A program made the position numbers and the translations under genes. Of a stretch of DNA of 9,708 nt, positions 7,785 through 9,708 are shown piece by piece (position 1 is the first letter of the stretch; each line of letters starts with the position of its first letter). This DNA comes from Actinobacteria bacterium UBA3012 (GTDB lineage: Bacteria; Actinomycetota; Actinomycetes; Nanopelagicales; Nanopelagicaceae), in NCBI GenBank assembly GCA_002346305.1, contig DDZI01000030.1, positions 1 through 9,708 of the forward strand, given 5' to 3'. The notes below the pieces were generated by a model that saw only the letters and a program-made list of their open reading frames with translations, was not told the DNA's origin and did no database searches.

Positions 7785-7791
7785 TACCGTA
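7785..7791. promoter_or_regulatory. Symmetric -10 element shared by divergent birA and accD5
   Basis: TACCGTA reads TACCGT on the plus strand and TACGGT on the minus strand; both fit the -10 pattern TANNNT. On the plus strand seven bases (ACCTCTC) separate it from the birA ATG at 7798. On the minus strand six bases (ACGGGT) separate it from the accD5 ATG at 7779. The whole gap is 18 bases, and the element sits in the near-palindrome GTACCGTAC (7784-7792). I see no -35 hexamer for either side. That the element is active is inferred from position and symmetry. Confidence 0.5.
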
Positions 7792-7797
7792 CCTCTC

Positions 7798-8589
7798 ATG
7801 ATTAGCGACTGGCTGCGAGCGCCATTAAATCAGGATCAAATCATCTCACTACTTGGTGATAGTTACTGGCGAGTAAGCCTGTTTGAGAGTATTCCTTCAA
7901 CGCAGATTAAATTGGTTGAAATGTTCAAAGCGGAAAAAATACCCGCAGGTACCGTTTTGATTGCAGATCACCAAAGTGCCGGACGCGGAAGGTTGACGCG
8001 CACATTTGAAACTCCGCCCCAAGTTGCAGTTCTACTTTCTACAGTCCTATATCCAATACGAAATTCAGCGGATCAAGGATGGATTCCGCTTATTGTCGGA
8101 GTTGCAGCAGCAAACGCCATTTCAAAATACTGCGGATTAGCGCCGCTTTTGAAATGGCCAAATGATCTTTTAATTGGAGATTTAAAAGTTGGGGGAATAA
8201 TCGCAGAGCAATTTGAAGATTGTGTTGTTGTAGGAATTGGAATAAATGTTTTGCAAGAGATCAACGAACTTCCAGTTTCGTCTGCAACCTCATTAATTTT
8301 AGAGTGTGAAGAGGGAGTAATCACAGCTCGCGAAGAATTGATTGCACACTTGCTTCAAGAGATTAGAAATGAATTTGATACTTGGAATTCAGATAATGAC
8401 AATGTTGAAATTCTTAAGAAATATTCGGAACTTTCAGCGACTCTGGGTAAAAAGATTAAATTAGATTTTCAAAATGGGGAAACAAAAGAAAGTACTGCTG
8501 CCGGGATTGCAGAGAATGGCGGACTGCTGATTTCTAGTGGGGAAATCATTGTCTCTGCCGACATAACTCACCTTCGGGCCATCTCATAA
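7798..8589 (+). CDS. birA: Biotin--[acetyl-CoA-carboxylase] ligase, monofunctional
   Basis: A 263-residue enzyme that makes biotinyl-AMP and transfers biotin to the carrier lysine, here most likely Lys534 of the neighbouring alpha subunit. The catalytic domain shows the biotin/adenylate loop AGRGRLTR (61-68), KWPND (119-123) followed by KVGGIIAE, and GIGIN (146-150). A small SH3-like C-terminal domain follows from about 213. There is no N-terminal helix-turn-helix, so this is a class I ligase that cannot repress biotin genes in the manner of E. coli BirA. The loop has Phe where many ligases have Trp (RTFETPP). The ATG at 7798 was chosen because the longer in-frame reading from 7675 would run far into accD5 and adds 41 residues unlike the family. 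It is divergent from accD5, and purK follows 21 bases after its stop. Confidence 0.93.
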   Translation: MISDWLRAPLNQDQIISLLGDSYWRVSLFESIPSTQIKLVEMFKAEKIPAGTVLIADHQSAGRGRLTRTFETPPQVAVLLSTVLYPIRNSADQGWIPLIVGVAAANAISKYCGLAPLLKWPNDLLIGDLKVGGIIAEQFEDCVVVGIGINVLQEINELPVSSATSLILECEEGVITAREELIAHLLQEIRNEFDTWNSDNDNVEILKKYSELSATLGKKIKLDFQNGETKESTAAGIAENGGLLISSGEIIVSADITHLRAIS

Positions 8590-8597
8590 ACTTCAAG

Positions 8598-8603
8598 TAG
8601 GAT
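8598..8603 (+). promoter_or_regulatory. TAGGAT box before purK
   Basis: TAGGAT sits in the 21-base gap between birA and purK, seven bases before the purK ATG. It fits a -10 element for a leaderless purK transcript. Equally, AGGA at 8599-8602 is eight bases from the ATG and fits a Shine-Dalgarno site for readthrough from birA. Confidence 0.45.
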
Positions 8604-8610
8604 TACAACT

Positions 8611-9708
8611 ATGAGCGCGCCAACTGTCGGAATGATTGGGGCAGGCCAACTTGCGCAGATGTCATTAGCTCCCGCTATTGCTCTCGGAATAAACCTTAAG
8701 ATTTTGGCTAGCGAAGAAAGTGATAGCGCGGCAAAAATTGCAAAAGTAGAGATTGGTAATTATCGAGATTTAGAAGTTTTGCGAAATTTTGCAAAAAGTT
8801 GTGATTTTTTAACTTTCGAACACGAATTAGTTCCTAATGGGCACTTACGTATTCTTGAAGATGAAGGTTTTGTGATTAGGCCCAGTTCTAAATCTCTACT
8901 GGTGGCCCAAGACAAAGCGCATATGCGCCAACTTTTTACCGAAAATCAGATTCCTTGCCCGGAATGGAAAGTGGTAGATAACGCCCCTGCGATTCCAAAG
9001 TTTCCAGCAATTTTGAAATCAATTACTGGGGGATACGACGGTCGTGGGGTTCAATTGGTAAGAGATGAAATTTCTGCGAAAAAAGTTATCGCCGAGTGGG
9101 GTAAGGCACTTTATGAAGAGGTGGTTCCATTTGATCGAGAACTTTCAATTTTGATCGCTCGCTCACCTCATAATCAAGTAGCTACTTGGGCAGTCACCGA
9201 GACAATCCAACGTGATGGAATTTGCGTAGAAACAATAACTCCAGCCCCTAATCTTTCTGAAGAAGTTGCAAATCTTGCGCAACAAATTGCAAGTGATATC
9301 GCAAACACAATTAAATTAGTTGGAGTAATGGCTGTCGAACTTTTTCAAGTGGGCGATAAGTTACTCGTTAATGAAATTGCACTTAGGCCACACAATTCGG
9401 GTCATTGGAGTATCGAAGGTTCGGTAACTAGTCAATTTGAACAACATTTGCGGGCTGTTTTGGATTTACCTTTGGGAGAAACGAAAATGACTGCCAAATG
9501 GGCAGTAATGTCAAATATTTTAGGAACAGAGAATTCCGATCTGTATCGGCCTTATTTGCACTTGTTTGCTCGCGATCCCGAACTGAAAATTCACAATTAT
9601 GGCAAAGAGGTGCGCCCTGGCCGTAAAGTTGGACATGTAACTGTCGTTGGAGATTATTTAGTAGATTTGCGTAGTCGAGCAGCTCATGCGATCGATTACA
9701 TAAGCGGA
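8611..9708 (+). CDS. purK: 5-(carboxyamino)imidazole ribonucleotide synthase, 3' end beyond the window
   Basis: An open frame of 366 codons runs to the last base without a stop, so the gene is partial, though probably nearly complete. PurK is the ATP-grasp enzyme that carboxylates aminoimidazole ribonucleotide with bicarbonate in purine synthesis; PurE then rearranges the product. Seen motifs are the N-terminal nucleotide-fold loop GMIGAGQLAQM (7-17), TFEHE (68-72), the ATP-grasp glycine loop ITGGYDGRG (138-146), the metal-binding segment NEIALRPHNSGHWS (254-267), and the C-terminal GKEVRPGRKVGHVTV (331-345). The start is ATG at 8611, seven bases after TAGGAT. purE usually follows purK and may lie just past the window. 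Its nearness to birA and accD5 also occurs in Mycobacterium. Confidence 0.95.
   Translation, partial: MSAPTVGMIGAGQLAQMSLAPAIALGINLKILASEESDSAAKIAKVEIGNYRDLEVLRNFAKSCDFLTFEHELVPNGHLRILEDEGFVIRPSSKSLLVAQDKAHMRQLFTENQIPCPEWKVVDNAPAIPKFPAILKSITGGYDGRGVQLVRDEISAKKVIAEWGKALYEEVVPFDRELSILIARSPHNQVATWAVTETIQRDGICVETITPAPNLSEEVANLAQQIASDIANTIKLVGVMAVELFQVGDKLLVNEIALRPHNSGHWSIEGSVTSQFEQHLRAVLDLPLGETKMTAKWAVMSNILGTENSDLYRPYLHLFARDPELKIHNYGKEVRPGRKVGHVTVVGDYLVDLRSRAAHAIDYISG

Noticed and set aside
7784..7792. GTACCGTAC as a repressor operator for biotin control
   Set aside because: It is only nine bases and imperfect, far shorter than known BirA or BioQ operators, and this BirA has no DNA-binding domain. 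A symmetric -10 element explains it more simply.
7675..7797. Longer birA frame reaching 105 bases into accD5
   Set aside because: The extension is Cys-rich and without resemblance to a BirA helix-turn-helix. It is antisense to the well-conserved accD5 start. The ATG at 7798 gives the normal class I ligase.

Overview
The window is chromosomal housekeeping DNA from a bacterium that is most likely a streamlined, fairly AT-rich actinobacterium. The main evidence is the block birA / accD5 - accE - maf - accA3-type gene, with purK close by. That order matches the acyl-CoA carboxylase locus of Mycobacterium and Streptomyces from memory. Tiny or absent intergenic gaps, near-leaderless promoters and AT-leaning codons suggest a small-genome aquatic lineage such as freshwater acI (Nanopelagicales-like). 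That placement is inference and was not tested.

Layout. 1-210 (+) is the tail of a CorC/HlyC-type membrane protein, and its last 11 bases overlap the start of trpS (200-1216, +). A D-Ala-D-Ala carboxypeptidase (1219-2151, -) converges on trpS with a 2-base gap. A 69-base divergent region then leads to the large subunit of a methylmalonyl-CoA mutase (2221-3765, +). This runs head-on, stop codon against stop codon, into a four-gene minus-strand operon read from 7779 to 3766: acyl/propionyl-CoA carboxylase beta (accD5-like), a 43-residue epsilon subunit, the nucleotide pyrophosphatase maf, and the biotin carboxylase/biotin carrier alpha subunit. All joints in that operon overlap by 1 to 4 bases. 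Biotin-protein ligase (birA, 7798-8589, +) diverges from accD5 across only 18 bases. It is followed after 21 bases by purK, which is cut off by the window end.

How the genes work together. BirA attaches biotin to Lys534 of the alpha subunit. Alpha, beta and epsilon form a carboxylase that, judged by the Asp of its GGAYD motif, favours propionyl-CoA and makes methylmalonyl-CoA. The mutase isomerises methylmalonyl-CoA to succinyl-CoA. Thus most of a propionyl-CoA to succinyl-CoA route sits within 5.6 kb. The epimerase and the cobalamin-binding small subunit of the mutase are not in the window.

I see no mobile element, CRISPR array, tRNA, rRNA or defence locus, and no clearly new system. The points most worth a second look are the very short epsilon gene, the 18-base divergent promoter with one symmetric -10 element apparently serving two leaderless genes, a TAGGAT box repeatedly placed 6-7 bases before start codons, and the mutase without its B12 domain. 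There is no gene-free stretch longer than 69 bases.
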